Source of the DNA: Diatrype stigma
Taxonomy: Eukaryota > Ascomycota > Sordariomycetes > Xylariales > Diatrypaceae
Assembly (NCBI GenBank): GCA_022225965.2
Contig: JAKJXP020000033.1
Location: forward strand, 1 to 64,000
DNA: 64,000 nt
Direction: 5' to 3'
Part shown: in pieces, positions 1-13,609 of the stretch
How positions within the stretch are numbered: position 1 is the first letter of the stretch
Layout of the letters: each line of letters starts with the position of its first letter
Translations under genes and position numbers: made by a program
Notes under the pieces: generated by a model
The model's database searches: none
What the model saw: the letters and a program-made list of their open reading frames with translations, nothing else
Told to the model about the DNA's origin: nothing

Positions 1-147
<147 letters not shown>

Positions 148-2005
148 CGACGTTATTTTATCGCTTAGTTTCTTGTCTTATTTATTATTACGCCTTTATT
201 TTATTACCACCTTGTTATCTTTTTTTACTTTCGAAAATGCTTTTTCGTAAAGATATTTTAGCCTTATAGCTTTATAATAATAACAAAGCCTGGAATTATA
301 ATTACGTCTTTTTTAATATTAATAACGTAACGCTTATTCGGCGCTTATTTAGCGAGTTTTATCGGCATTATATTAAGCTTTTTTATTTAAATGCTTAAAT
401 TTAATACATTATATTATTAATTATAAGTAAGGGCTTTATTTACGTTTATTATATATAAGACTATAAAAGATATTTAATAATGGGTATTAATGTTTCCATT
501 TATTAAGCGCTTATTAACTTATAATTAAATGTTAATTCTTTTACGAAAAATTGCTTAATTTATTTTCGAAATTACAGAAAATACCAATATCGAATCGAAC
601 GAACTTTTTATTACCGATATAGCGACTTTTCGATTTAAGGCCAGCTGAAAAGAAATCCGTTAAATGGGTCGTCGTATGGTTTTATTAAAGGCTATATATT
701 TCGCTTTTTAAATTACGTATTTAAAAAAGAAAATGCGTCGTTTTTAACGCAATAGGAAATAAACAAATAGCAATTACCCCCGCTAAAACGCAATTTATAT
801 AGCGCTTAATAACGCTTTAATTTAAATATTAAGTGATTTAAAATATAAAGGTATTTATAAATTTAATCGTTGCTTATTATTAGTTAAACGCGTTTTAGCC
901 TTTTTATAATTATCCTTAAGTTATATATATCGAATTATAGGCCATTATATAACGATTTTAAAATTATATATAATTTTATTACCTTTTTATTAACATAAAA
1001 TTAAAGTTTTAAACGAAAAAGAAATATATAATATTACGCCGGTTTAATAAAAGTAATTTAATTATAACTTTTATAATTATTAACGAAATAGCCTTTAATA
1101 ATTTTACCGTCCGAAATAGCCGCGGTTATTTCGTTATATCGACGTCCGGGCGTCGAAAAGATGCTTAAATTCCGTTTAGTCGCCATAAAGGCGGCATTTA
1201 AATTCCAGCTAATCGTTTTCCGGCTATATTTTTTCATTTATTATTATTACTTTCGCTTATTCTTTCGGTTATCTTTTTATTTATAATCGCCTTTTGTTTA
1301 TTATTTATTATTACCTTTTCGTTTATAATTACTTTTACGCTTACGGTTATCTTTTTATTTAATTGCTTATTTATTATCGTTTTCGCGTTTATTGCCGCTT
1401 TTATGCTTTTTATTAATTTTTAATTATATCTTTAAAACGACGATAAGTTAGAAATCGGTTTTAATAATGCGCCGTTTAAATATAAAAACTTAAAAGTTAA
1501 TATTAAATAAATATTAAACTTATTTTTTTCGTATAGCTTAATAATAAAACGCTGAATTTAAATCCGAACATAATAGGTTTAATTCTTATTATAATTAATT
1601 CTTAATTAGCTTTTATTTGCGATTTAAGCGTTATTTAAGCTTTTTTCTTTATAAGGAATATTTTGCTTTCTTTTTTATTTTTATTTTTTATGTTCTTTTT
1701 TATATTTATGTATTATTATTGAAAGGCTTAATTAAATAATAGGTTTTACTTTATGGTTATTTTATAATATTTAAACGGTTTTAATAGATTTATAACGAAT
1801 TTAAGCCGTTAAAATACTTAAAGCGTTTTATTTTATATTCATTTTATAAATATTTAAATAATTCTTAATTAATTTATAATAAATCATAAATTATTAAGGT
1901 ATTTAAAACTTATATAATAATTTTTATTAAAATATTTAAGTAATTATTAATTAACTTATTACAAATAGGCTAATTAAAATCCTTACTAATTCGAATAAAT
2001 TAATT
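148..2005. repeat. AT-rich RIP-like repeat DNA, no gene
   Basis: The sequence is dominated by A and T, with abundant TpA and very few CpA or TpG steps. Stops are frequent in every frame. In filamentous ascomycetes this composition is typical of transposon DNA mutated by repeat-induced point mutation. No transposon protein is readable. The right edge near 2005 is abrupt, where the sequence returns to balanced GC. Confidence 0.8.
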
Positions 2006-2622
2006 ATCAGCCACAAGCAATATGTGAGTGGTATGTATACCCAAGTTCCAGCCAATCGCCATCCTTGCCGATGCGGCAAACGACCACAACGGCCTGCCAA
2101 GCACCTGCATATCGCCCCTTAAGCGCCCAAGGGATGGGGAGAGTTAGAACTCCGGCACGTGTCCAACAGCTTCGACCATGTTCTACATGTCTCACCATGA
2201 ACAACAGGTAACACGGGGGTTATTCCACATATTGTACAGCCCGACGCCTACCTAATAGCTTTTCTGGCACGCTGTTACGATTACCCCGTGCTTACGGAGC
2301 CGGGGGTATAATCGATGGATTCCTACATACTTGATGTATGAACATCAGGCATGTAAACTGACTAAATCAGTATTCGATACGACTCATACTTTACCATCAT
2401 CATGGTAAAGATCGATGATACCTTCAAGTATGATTGATATATATGATATATGTATATATATCTATATCATAACGTGGGCTTGGTTGAATGCAATTACGTG
2501 TTGATCAAATTTGCTCTCACGCTGCCATGCAATCTCTCACTTCGAGGCCTTTACATGGCACACCCTAAGATAGCCAATAATGAATCACTTCAGTCAACTC
2601 AACTACCTTCTTCGGCTACATA
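2006..2622. other. Balanced-GC spacer, no gene seen
   Basis: This is the 3' flank of the minus-strand rhodopsin-like gene, between it and the AT-rich block. It has normal base composition and a short TATA-rich stretch near 2435-2465. Short open frames here have no recognisable motif. Confidence 0.5.
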
Positions 2623-3725
2623 TCAGACGATGTCGTTGTGGTCCTCCCACTTATTGTTGCTGGCCTCATCGTGACGGGACCTACTGACTTCGGAGTCTCT
2701 GGTCCCGACACTGCCCTCCCTCTCGGACGAACTCCCGTTAGACTTGCTAAACGCAGATGTGGTACTACCGCGTTCAATGGTAGGATTGAGCAACTTCCCA
2801 ATGGAAGGAGCACAGAGAGCGACGATAGCGAACGGTGCCTCGAGCATCGAGGTTAGACGAAGGGGGATAGTGTTGTCTATATGCGCATGGAGAAGGTTAG
2901 ACACCTGACTCGAATACTGCTCGATACCATGCTTGAGTCTCTTACAGTACGGGTCTGTCTCGATCTCGAGTCTCAGTATGCTAGGATTGCGCATGATTAT
3001 GATGAAGCGGGCGAGGGACATGAAGGCGGAGCTGGAATGTGGTGTTAGCTGAGACACCCACCGTGAGATATTACGTACCAGTAACCTAGGATGAATTCGA
3101 CTGTGACAGAAATCTTCCTGGGAAGCGTCATATGAAGACGCCATATTTGGGGCATAGGAAGCAATAATATGAGTAAGTCGTTGACGGCATTACTCAAAGT
3201 CAATGAGAAGAACCACGGGTGGGGGTCCGCACAGACGCCCGGTATCGACGGATCGAGGGATTTGCGGTCTGGGGAGCAACTAGATACGATCAAGGTGCAA
3301 ATGAACCATAGGGTCACGTAGATCCCAACACCCCAGAGACATTTTCGAAAAGCACGCGACACATTGAATATCCGAGCAAACATGAGCAATGCACTGATCT
3401 TGATCAGCCATATGCATATAGCATAAAGCAGCAATGCTCCCCTGGTTAGGTAGCTATTGGATGTCAAGAAGGCAGGAGGGATCGCTTCTATGTGCTTTCC
3501 AAGACCATATTTGGTCCAGAGAAGATATAAAGAGAGGAAACCGTGCGAGCAGATCGTTGTCAGTATGAGGGCATAGTCATCCCACCAGAATCTCATATTA
3601 GGGCTCCGAGCCCGGGACCATAACCGCAGCATGATGGCAATAGACGATATAGTGAGACTAAGTACCCCAATGGCAACAACAGTTGGCCCTCGGTCACCTG
3701 TGAGCATGGAAGTTCCTTCATCCAT
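2623..3725 (-). CDS. Rhodopsin-like (SAT5/PTH11-type) integral membrane protein
   Basis: Predicted 351-residue multi-pass membrane protein with two exons, 3725..3079 and 3031..2623. The 47-nt intron has a GTACGT donor, a GCTAAC branch site and a CAG acceptor. The N-terminal half carries the hallmarks of the fungal rhodopsin-like domain: an outside N-terminus, a first hydrophobic helix, LRLWSRAR, a WWDDYALILT motif, YGLGKH, and LIKISALLMFARIF. Several further hydrophobic segments follow, including ALCAPSIGKLL. The C-terminal tail is hydrophilic and rich in Ser, Arg and Asp. Members are fungal-specific and mostly uncharacterised; some related PTH11 receptors sense host or surface cues. The gene sits alone on an island of balanced GC between RIP-like blocks. 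The family call is firm, but the role is unknown and the C-terminal exon limit is less certain. Confidence 0.8.
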
Positions 3726-4147
3726 CGCTACTCGAACGAGAAAGGAAATAATGGGTATAGTTTCTATTTCAAAACTATGAAAAGCGGCAAGGGGGAACTT
3801 CTAGTAAAGGTGTAGTCAACGAATAGCCTAGGAACGTGATGAAGTGGGTAATGGGGGACACCTGATAATCTGTGAAAAGCGAAGTCATGCCCCATACCTT
3901 TATACGTCTGCAGAATATACATGGAGAATTAAGGCTTCACTTTCGATCATCAAGGCTCGGGAGGTTTTTAGCCGTGATGCTTCTAGGATCTTTCAACCAC
4001 CCTTGCTCTCATTCGATATGTAAATTTAAAGCCTGTTACGGTGCAATTGCTGAACGCTACCTATTATTATTGGGCTAACGATACTCCTGCTGCTGGGCCA
4101 GCAGAAGATCAGAATTTATAAGCTACAAGTTAGCTAATATGTAGACT
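3726..4147. other. Promoter-side spacer of the rhodopsin-like gene
   Basis: This is 5' flank of the minus-strand gene, with balanced composition and no supportable gene. A near-palindromic CTGCTGGGCCAGCAG lies at about 4091-4105. A TGCTGGGCCA word from it recurs at about 4269, on the other side of the inverted repeat that follows. Confidence 0.4.
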
Positions 4148-4242
4148 AAAATTTTTTTGACCGCTACGAAAAGAAAAAAAAGATACGGCCCTACGTAAGC
4201 TTCGGAGACCTTTTTTTTTTTTTCTCCGGGTCAAAAAAATTT
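4148..4242. repeat. Inverted repeat at the AT-block border
   Basis: The arm AAATTTTTTTGACCG at about 4149-4163 is matched in reverse complement by CGGGTCAAAAAAATTT at 4227-4242, with one extra base. Between the arms are an A/G tract and a run of 13 or more T. A palindromic CCCGCGCGGGG follows at about 4243-4253. The arrangement lies exactly where ordinary DNA gives way to RIP-like DNA, so it may be the terminus of a mobile element, but no transposase is recognisable. Confidence 0.5.
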
Positions 4243-4259
4243 CCCGCGCGGGGCGATTT

Positions 4260-7200
4260 TTTTGGGGTTGCTGGGCCATTTTATTTGTTTATTTTTTGGA
4301 TTGGCGTAAAATGTTAAAATTTAATCGGAGGTTATTTTATAAAGATAATATGATACGGAAATTAAGTTCAGAAATTTAGGCTTGGAAAATATTTCGAACG
4401 TTTTCGCTTACGATTAATCGTTCTTATTGTTACAATTTTTTGCCTAAAATTGTATTAATTACCGATAGCCTAAGCCTTATAAATAACGCCTTTCGTTAAC
4501 CTTTTTTTAAATTTAAGCGTAATAATTTAATATAATTTACCGCATAAATATAATTCGTATTTATAACCCTTTTAATTATTCTGTTGCTAAAGATTGCGAA
4601 AATACGAATTTCATTTTTTTTAGCTTACGGGGAATAAAGGATATAATTCGTTTGCTAGGTATTCGGTTAAAAGCCCGTGTTTTAAATAAGACGTATAATA
4701 TTCGTATTTACGTAAAGCATTTAGCCTTTTATTGCTTATGGATAGTCGTAATCGAAAGGCGAAATTTAAAAACGGCTAGGACCGCATTAATGATAACTAC
4801 TAGAAAGGAGGCTATTAGGAAAGGGGCTGCTGGAAAAGGGGCTAGCGAAAGCGGCTTTGAAAAAACATAAGGGATGGGCGACGTAATTGCTATATTAAAT
4901 TGGAATTAAATAAAGACTGGCGCTTATAAAGGAAAATACGGATAACATTCGACGATAAATCGGAATTAACGGTAATAGGTTAATTAAATTAATTATTAAT
5001 TGCTTAATTGCGTTTATTCGATTTTTTATTTTTAAGGCCGATATATTTTCTAATTATTTTTTCCTAATTATCCAGTATATTCGACGACGTAATAATTTAA
5101 CCGTAATTATTGCTATATTATTGCTTTATATAAAAGGGATTCATAAATAAAGCCTTAAAAAAATAAGCAATTCAAAAGCTATAGGTTTATTTATTATTTT
5201 ATTACGGAAGCTTATTTATAAAAACGATAATAATAGGGCAGGATTTATTTAAGGCGGATCTTTTTTAAAAATTGCAATATACCTATTAAATTTTTTAATA
5301 CGTATCATAAGTTGCCAACGAATCGAAAATTAGGAGCATTTTTTGAAGCATTTAATGCAAAACGCCAATTTAATATTTGGATAAGCCTAAAAGTACCTAT
5401 TGCGATATCCAAATAAACGTCGGCTTATTAATATTATATATCGTTTTATTATTTTTTCCTATAACATATTCCGGATTAATTTCGAATACGAATAATAGCT
5501 TAAACGGATTAACGTATTCGGTAATAAATAAAGCCATGCTTTTAATTCCATTTTTAAGCAAGTATTTAAATTAAAACTTATAATTTAAAGCAAGCCATAA
5601 TTCGGCAATTCGAATCTTAAAGGTTGCCGTATTTATATAATTAAATACTTTAATATTACGAAAAGATTTATTGCTATTGCTTATAAAATAAGGGCTAATA
5701 TTTAGGTCGTAATTAAAAATAAAGGTTTTATCGGCAGAAAAAACGTAATGGTTAATAATTTAGCGCTAAGAAATCTTATTGCCATAAATTGTAACTAATA
5801 AGTTGCCGAATAATTCTATATTATAATGCTTATAAATAACGGAATACGACGATATGGTTATAAATAACGACGATTAAAACGAATAATATATAGGCTATTA
5901 CGATAATATAAAATGAACTTTTCGAAAAAAAACGACCTAATAATAAAAATATAATAAATAAGCAAATAAATTAAATTTAATTAAAAATCTGGCTTATAAA
6001 TAGGTTAATTAAATCTGGCTAAAAATCTGGCTTATAGGTATTATATAAATAAACTTTAATAATTGCAATTAATATTTTTTTTAATTATAGCAATATAACA
6101 AACATAATATATGCCTTAAATAAAATAATTATAAGCCATCTAAATAAGCTAAACCTATTATAATACATAAAGTAAATTTTTTTACTTAATATTTTTAATT
6201 TTTAAGCTTTAATTTTTTATGTAATAACTTTATTTTATCCGCTAGTTTTAATTCGTTTTTAATATATTACCATTTAAATTAAGTTTTTCGTACGTAATAG
6301 CTATTATAAATAACCGTAAATTACGACTTATTGTTAATATAATTAAGGACGAAAAAATATAGGAGCTGATTCGTTAAATCTCGCATATTTCCATCTTTAA
6401 TAATAAAAGCCATTATTAAAAACCTAAGCCGCTTATTTGTAATATTCTTATTTTTAATATCGAAAAAAGCCCATTTTATCGTACGTTTAAAAAAAACCAA
6501 GAACTTGCTTAAATTATTATCGATTATGCCAGTATTAAGCAAATTACCGATATTCTTAAAAAGCCAATCGATATATTTTTTTTTATTATACTTTATTAGC
6601 TTTATCGTTTTTATAAAAAATTTGCGATATTAATTAAATTAAATGCCATTTTTATTTAAATATATACTTATTATACGTATTTATATAAATCGCATATTAA
6701 TAATATATAAACATTATTTTATTTAATTATTACGTTTTTAATAAAAATGATTTAAAAACGATTTATTAAATAAAACATTACGGATGCCAAATTCTGGAAT
6801 ATAATAATCGGGCCCCAGTTATTCTCGACTTATACGACTAACAAAAAATCGCCGGCATAAATATACGAAATATACGTAACTATTAAAATCGGCCTTTTTA
6901 TAAATAAAATCATGCATTTCTTATTAACCAACATAAATGCCAAAACGGCCTTATATATTTAAGCTTATAAATAACCTAATATTACGCCGTATTAGCAATA
7001 TAAAGCTAACGTTTATTATATATAACCGTTTTATGGCTATTAATTCATTTCCGAAGCCAATATTATAAAATATGGATACGGAAATTGCAAAATGTTAGGA
7101 AAAACATGCACCTTTAAAAATAACATATTCGCAAAATTCCGAACTAAAAAAAACGATAGGCCAAATATTTACGACGAAAACATTAACCTAATTACGGCTA

Positions 7201-10200
7201 AGCCATATACGATCTGGATTAAAAATAAACGACTATAATTATAAGGCGGCGAAATATTTAATATATATTCGTAAATGGAAAAAAAAACGCAAAACTAAGC
7301 TAAAAAAACATAAAAAATACGAGAAATTGCCGTAATAAAGAAAAGAATTATTATATTTATATTTAAAAGTTTTTTACGAAATAAAGTTAATGCTATAAAA
7401 ATTGCTGTTATTAAAATTATTGCTATTAAATTAATAAATAAGGAATTGCCGAAAATAAATTATATATAAAGGCCGAATTAAAGCATATTTTAAACGGGTA
7501 TTATAATTATTAAGTTTTATTTGCATAAGCGGATAATTATTCTCGTAATAAAAACGGCCGCAATTAAATGAAATATTAAATATTAAGCCTTATAATGCAA
7601 ATATTTTAAAAACGGTTATATATAACAGTCCAATAATAAACTTACGATTCGAAATATTGCATATTACTTGGCGCAAAATAACGCCTTAAAATTTATGCAT
7701 TATAATGGTATATATAATAAATAAAAGAAATTGCTTTCGGTAATAAATAATACCTTTTACGATAAAGTTTTATCGAATCCGAAAAATAAATACGACAGCT
7801 TTGCCTTAATCGTTACGAAGCTTGTAATTATCCGAACCAATAAATGCCGGGCCAATATAATTATTAAAAGCTATTATAATAACTTTCGAAGCATTATTTA
7901 TAACGTTTAAACCTTAAGTCCAAAAAATGTCGTATACCGTATTTTAAATTTCGTTTATAAAACCGATATGGCTTTATAAATTACGTATTAATATAATCCA
8001 ATATTTAATGCAAATAAAAAAACTTTTAAAAAAGTTGCTAGCATTAAAAAAAACGGCCTTATTTGTATTAAATCCTTTATGTTTAGCATAAATTTAAATA
8101 ATTAAATTTATAAGCCGTATTATATAATTATGGTTATATTAATTAATACGAATCTTAATAAAATAAATGCATATAGCATTATCGAAACTTATAATTTCGG
8201 CAAAAAAAAGCTTTATAACGTATTTAAACGTTAATAATTTCTAAAAAACGGCAGAAACCTTAAATTGTCGCAATTTTAATAAGGCTTTGTAAAATCGGGC
8301 TTATTCGAATCCTTATTAGCGTTAAATAATAATAAAAAATACCGAACGCTTAAAGGCTTTATATAGTCCGTATTTAATAATGTCGTAATGTTTAATTAAT
8401 TGCTTAAAAGTATATAACGGCTTATTTATAACGGAAAATAATTAAAAGAAATCTCCGATAAGTAATATATTTAAACCGCTAAAATAATTATTGCGGCGAT
8501 TAGGAAAAATCTTTTGGAACCGCCGATTAATCCAGCTTAAGTTTTATAAGCCGAATATGTTTTTTTCGTTAATAATAAAAAAATAAACGCTACGAAAGCG
8601 CCGTTATAAAGTATTTAATAAATTAGCATTTTCTGTTAAGGGCTTATATTCGCTATCGATAAATAAGCGAAATAAAAAATGCAATATTTAGCCGCCAATT
8701 TAATTGCTAATTACGTTAATTAAAGCAATTCGAATTACGGGCGATTTGCTTATTATAAATAGCTGCTAAAAATATAACGATATAATCTTAATAAAATAGG
8801 ACTTTTTAATTTTATTACCGCCATTAACGTATAATAATAACTGCTTTAATTAATTACCGGCAAAAAAGCTTTAATAATAATTAATTACTGTATTATATAT
8901 AATTCGCTATTCGGGATTTAAGATTTTAATCATATTTAATAACAAATTCTTAATATCGTAATTATTGGAATATTTTTTATAACGCTTTTCTTAATAGCTA
9001 TCGCTAACGAAATTCTTATAAACGTACCGATTAATATAAAAAGACCAATCGTAATTAATATTAATATTACGGCGGCCAAATAATTTAGCGTTTTTTTGTT
9101 TAAATAAAAAATTTGGTATTATTCGAATAATATATTGCTAGTTTTTTAAAATAATATTATTCGCATTATTTAAATTAGGTTCGAACTTTTTATTATCGGG
9201 CTAAACATTTTTTCGATTAACCGTATCGTAATAATTATTTTTATAAATATAATATTATATATAATATGCATATATTACGACATAATTATCGAATTTAATT
9301 TCGTTATTAATTAATAATTCGTTAATATAACGATAAAAATGGTTTAATAATAACTTTATTCGATAAAAATTAAAGAATTGCTAATAAATTCGAATAAGCT
9401 TATAACGAAAAAAATAATTTAATATTTTAAATTACGCATTAATAACATGCCATTTCTTAAAGTCTTAATCTTTAAAATCCTAGCGCTCGATAAATTCGAA
9501 ATACGAAACGTATTTTATATATGCATTTTTTTATTTATATTTTTTCCAAACTGTAGCGCTTTTTTTAATTTCGTCGCTTTTGCCATTAAGGTCCAGAATT
9601 CGGACATGTTTTTTAAAAGGGCGATAATCGACGTTACGTATTATACGACTATTTTCTTACAAAAAAAGCTGCAGCAAATAATAACAAATCTCTTAAACAA
9701 AATAATCCCTTTTTTCGATAAGCTTATTTATAAGCTTAAAAATAAACGAAAGCATGGGATTATTATTAATTATATGCGGCAAAATAAACTGAATAATTTA
9801 AGCATATGTAGCAAATTATTATTTAGATTTGCCGTAATATTTAATTATATAATTAATAATAACCGTATCGCTAATATACGAAGAAATATCCGTATTAATT
9901 AATTACGATATAATTATTAATAAGTTAAATTAGTTAAAATAAATATTATTACGTACGGTATTAAATAATTACCAGGATTTATCTTTTATTTTAATAACGC
10001 GAGATTCGTTTTGCATAAAGCGTAAAAAATTAAAGCGATAAACGGAATTTAATAATTTTTCGCCCTTTTTCCGAACCTTATTAATCGCTTTTTTAATAAT
10101 CCGAAAATAATATGCAATAAAATACTTATAACGTTAGCAACGGTTTACGATGTTATTTAATTATTGCTACGTAGGTTTCGTATAAAAAGGATTAATATAT

Positions 10201-12780
10201 AGCGAATTATTATCCGTATTACCGCGGCCGATTTTTTAAAACTTAGGATTTATAATAATAATATAATAATTCCAAACCTTAACGTATATATTCCGACCTT
10301 TTTATATATCCATATCCGGAAAAGGGCTACTTTTAAACCAATACAATCCATAAACGTAACCGCTATTACGATTTTACCATTCGAAGCGGTACCAAAAGTC
10401 GCCGAAATTAAATTTTTCCGCTAATACGATTTTTCGAAACAAAGTAATTCGAAAAAAGAAATGCTACGCAGCAATATAAGGATTTTTACGTAATAAGCGC
10501 CGAAATAAATTTATTCGTTTATATTCGTTTAATTATTTTTATCGGTTAAACTTAAGCATATAACGGTATAAGCTTTATTAATAAAGATTTGCCGGATTTA
10601 AAGTAATAAACGCAAACGGCAGCTTTAAATAATAAAAAAAGGCTTTTAATTTTCGCTAATGCTTATATTAAAAGGAACAAATGCCTTTAATAATACTTAT
10701 AAACCGGATAATGCGGTTAAAAATAATTTATGCCTTAGGTTTGTCCGGATTTTTAAGAGTTTTTTATAATTAACGCTTAAAAATGGGCGAATTAAATTCC
10801 TTATTCATAAAATAACGGCTATAATTACGGGCTTGCTTATATATTAAAATGTTTAATGCAATATATCGAAAGATATAATGCTTAATAAAGCAACCATTTT
10901 TTCAACGTATAACATAATTAAAATAATCTTAATATTTAATAATACGTTATCGAAGCTTAACAAAATCGGCCTTATTATAAGAATAAAATATAAAATACGC
11001 AAAAAAAAATAAAACGTAGGATTAATTAAATTCATTAAAAAGGGTTTGCCGCATAAATGGCATTAAAAAATAATAAATAGCGTTTAATTAAATTGTTTAT
11101 AACGGTATATTCGGTTCCGGAAACGACGGATTATTTTTATTATTTTTTTTTAAGCGGTTTAATTTAAATGCTTTAATAAATAAATTAAAAACCGCCGCTT
11201 TATTGCATGCATTAATATTTTTTAAAATAGCTTTATTTATAAGATCCGCGTCCGGATTTACCGTTATATATATTTTATTCGTTTCGTAAATATTAAGCAA
11301 GTCGTAAATATCGCTATTTTTAAATAATTAAAATAAGTTATAATGATTTAATATAAAATTTATATAGCCCGGATAATTTGCAAAAAAAAAATTTAGCCAT
11401 ATATATATAACTTAACGACGAATACGAAACTGCCGGCAAAATTAACGTTTCATTTTTGGAATATTATCGGTATTTTTAAAACGAAAAAAAAATTATATCG
11501 AAATGCTTTGGAAATAAAGGCAATTCGTTATATACCTTATTAATATCGCGTAAAAAATGCATAATATATTCCGTATATTTATATTGTTAATTACGAATTT
11601 ATAAGAAATTAATTAATTAATTAAGTTATATAATAATAAAATAAATAATAAAAACATTAATTGTAATATAAATTCTTGCAATAAATAACTTTTTAATTGC
11701 TTTAAACGAAATAAGCCAAAAAAAAACGTCGTTAAAATCCAAATTATTGCCAGTAAAAAAGTAAAAAGGTTCGTTTATTAATTTCTTATTATTCTTTATT
11801 TAATAAATAATGCAAATATTTATACTTAATAACTTAACGTCGAATTATTTATATTAATAATGCGAATAAAAATATATTTATTTCGTTTTTAAGGCCTCGT
11901 CGAATCGCCTTTTAATAACTGCGTTTTTAGGAAATAACGTAAATTCCTAATCGTTATTTTTATATTATACCGGCTTTTCGTCGAAATTACGATATTTTAA
12001 AAATCGAATTTGTTGCCGTTATTTACGTTTAATTATCCGAAAAAATGCATAATTATGTATTCGGAATTATTTTCGTTTTCGCGCTCGAGTTTGCTTAAAA
12101 GATAAAGAAAACGAAAAATCGAAAGAAGCCTATGAATTACGATTAGGGCTAGCATATTATAACTAAAAAAATTATAACGTTAGTTTTAATATTAACGTCG
12201 ATATACGTTTAGGCGTTACGTAATAACTAATCGAAACAAAAGTACGAATAATTTAAATAATCCGATTAAGCGGACGATTATGCGGCTTATTACGTAGCTT
12301 ATTATGCAATTAAAAAATAAATAATGCCATAATCGGATTAAAAAATAATAAAAACGGCAAAAGAATAAACTAAATATATTAACGTAGCCGTATTTTTGGC
12401 AATATTGGATTGGAAAATTATTTTATTAATGGATTTAAAAAGCTTAAAATAATAAAAAATAAAAAAGGCAAATAATAATTAAAAATAAAATAAAATTAAA
12501 TTTAAAAAGGAATTTATAATATTAATTTGTTTTTTAAATTTAATTAAAACGTATTATTATTAAAATTTAATCTGGCCCGTAAATTAAATAATATCGGGAT
12601 TTGCGACGGTTTTTTTTAATAACGTCGCTACGACCGGTAATTTCGTTAAATAATGTATTATTTAAAACGAACGGCAGCTATACGAAATAAATTATTCTAA
12701 ACCTATTTATTACGATAATATATATTACTAAACATTCCGTAAGTTAAATTTATGCAACGTCGATTGGATTTAAGCAAATG
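4260..12780. repeat. Long AT-rich RIP-like block, no gene
   Basis: Over 8 kb of strongly AT-biased DNA with TAA, TTA and TATA words throughout and stops in all frames. Open stretches such as 9447-9902 (+) are rich in Phe, Ile, Asn and Lys, as expected from composition alone. No protein motif of an LTR, LINE or DNA transposon survives. Scattered short words such as GGCCGA and CCGGAT may be unmutated residues of the original elements. It is best read as decayed, probably heterochromatic, transposon DNA. Confidence 0.75.
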
Positions 12781-12791
12781 GCGTAACTGAA

Positions 12792-13225
12792 TTGCTAAAG
12801 AATAAAAAGTCGAATAAAAATAGGCCAAGGGCTGAAATTAAAAAGCTAATTGCTAAAAATTTAAAAATTAATAAGCCAGCTGCTAAAAAGCCAGAAATTA
12901 ATAAGCCAAAGATTAATAAGCCAATTAAAAAGAAATTGGCTATTAAGGAGTTACCTATTAAGGAGCCAGCTATTAAGGAATCAACTAAAGAAAAGCTGAC
13001 TAGAGAAAAGCCGGCTGCTAAGGAGCCAAAAACTAAGGAGCCAATTGGAAAAGAACTGGTTAAAAAAAAGCCGGCTAAATAGGAACTAATTAAAAAGGAA
13101 CTGGCTAAAAAGGAGCTGGCTAGAAAGGAGCTGGCTGGAAAGAAACTAGCTAGAAAAAAGCTGGCTAAAAAGGAGCTGGTTAAAAAGAAGCTGGCTAAAA
13201 AAGAGCTAATTAAAAAGGACTAAAC
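12792..13225 (+). repeat. 15-bp minisatellite, Lys-rich open frame
   Basis: Imperfect tandem units close to GCTAAAAAGGAGCTG repeat from about 12830 to 13220. A frame open from an ATG-like start at 12792 to the stop near 13080 reads as Lys/Glu/Pro/Ala repeats such as KEPAIKE and KKPAAK. Past that stop the same 15-base period continues as AKKEL-type units. Because the unit is a multiple of three, the frame persists through repeats. This could be a remnant of a Lys-rich repeat in a transposon or gene, or simply a minisatellite. There is no evidence of expression. Confidence 0.65.
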
Positions 13226-13609
13226 TGGAGAGAACTAGGAAATTAAAAAACCGCATATTTAAAGGCAATACGAAAAAGATTATTTACCGCGGTATAAAAA
13301 TGAAATGCTTATATAATAAAATAAAATTAATACCAATTCAAAATAAGAATATAAGCATATATACGTTTTGTAAAATATAATTGTAACAAAAAAGGCATTT
13401 CTAAATAAAAATATGCAAATATCGTTTATAAATAAATTAATTTAATAATTAAAATTATTAATAAGCATAGCAAATCTTGGAATTCGTAAAATGATTTATA
13501 TTAATAAAACTTAAAAAAATTATATATAAGCCGCAAATAGGTTTCGAAAAACCTGTAATGCGTTATATTATAACAAAAAGGCTACGTATAAAACTTAAAA
13601 AAATTATAT
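13226..13609. repeat. AT-rich spacer between two minisatellites
   Basis: This is RIP-like AT-rich DNA of the same character as the main block. The words aaacttaaaaaaattatatata occur twice near 13508 and 13590 in slightly different form and seem to lead into the 42-bp array. No gene is seen. Confidence 0.5.

Noticed and set aside
9447..9902. Open frame of 151 codons in the AT-rich block
   Set aside because: The residue content (Phe, Ile, Asn, Lys) follows from base composition alone and there are no recognisable domains.
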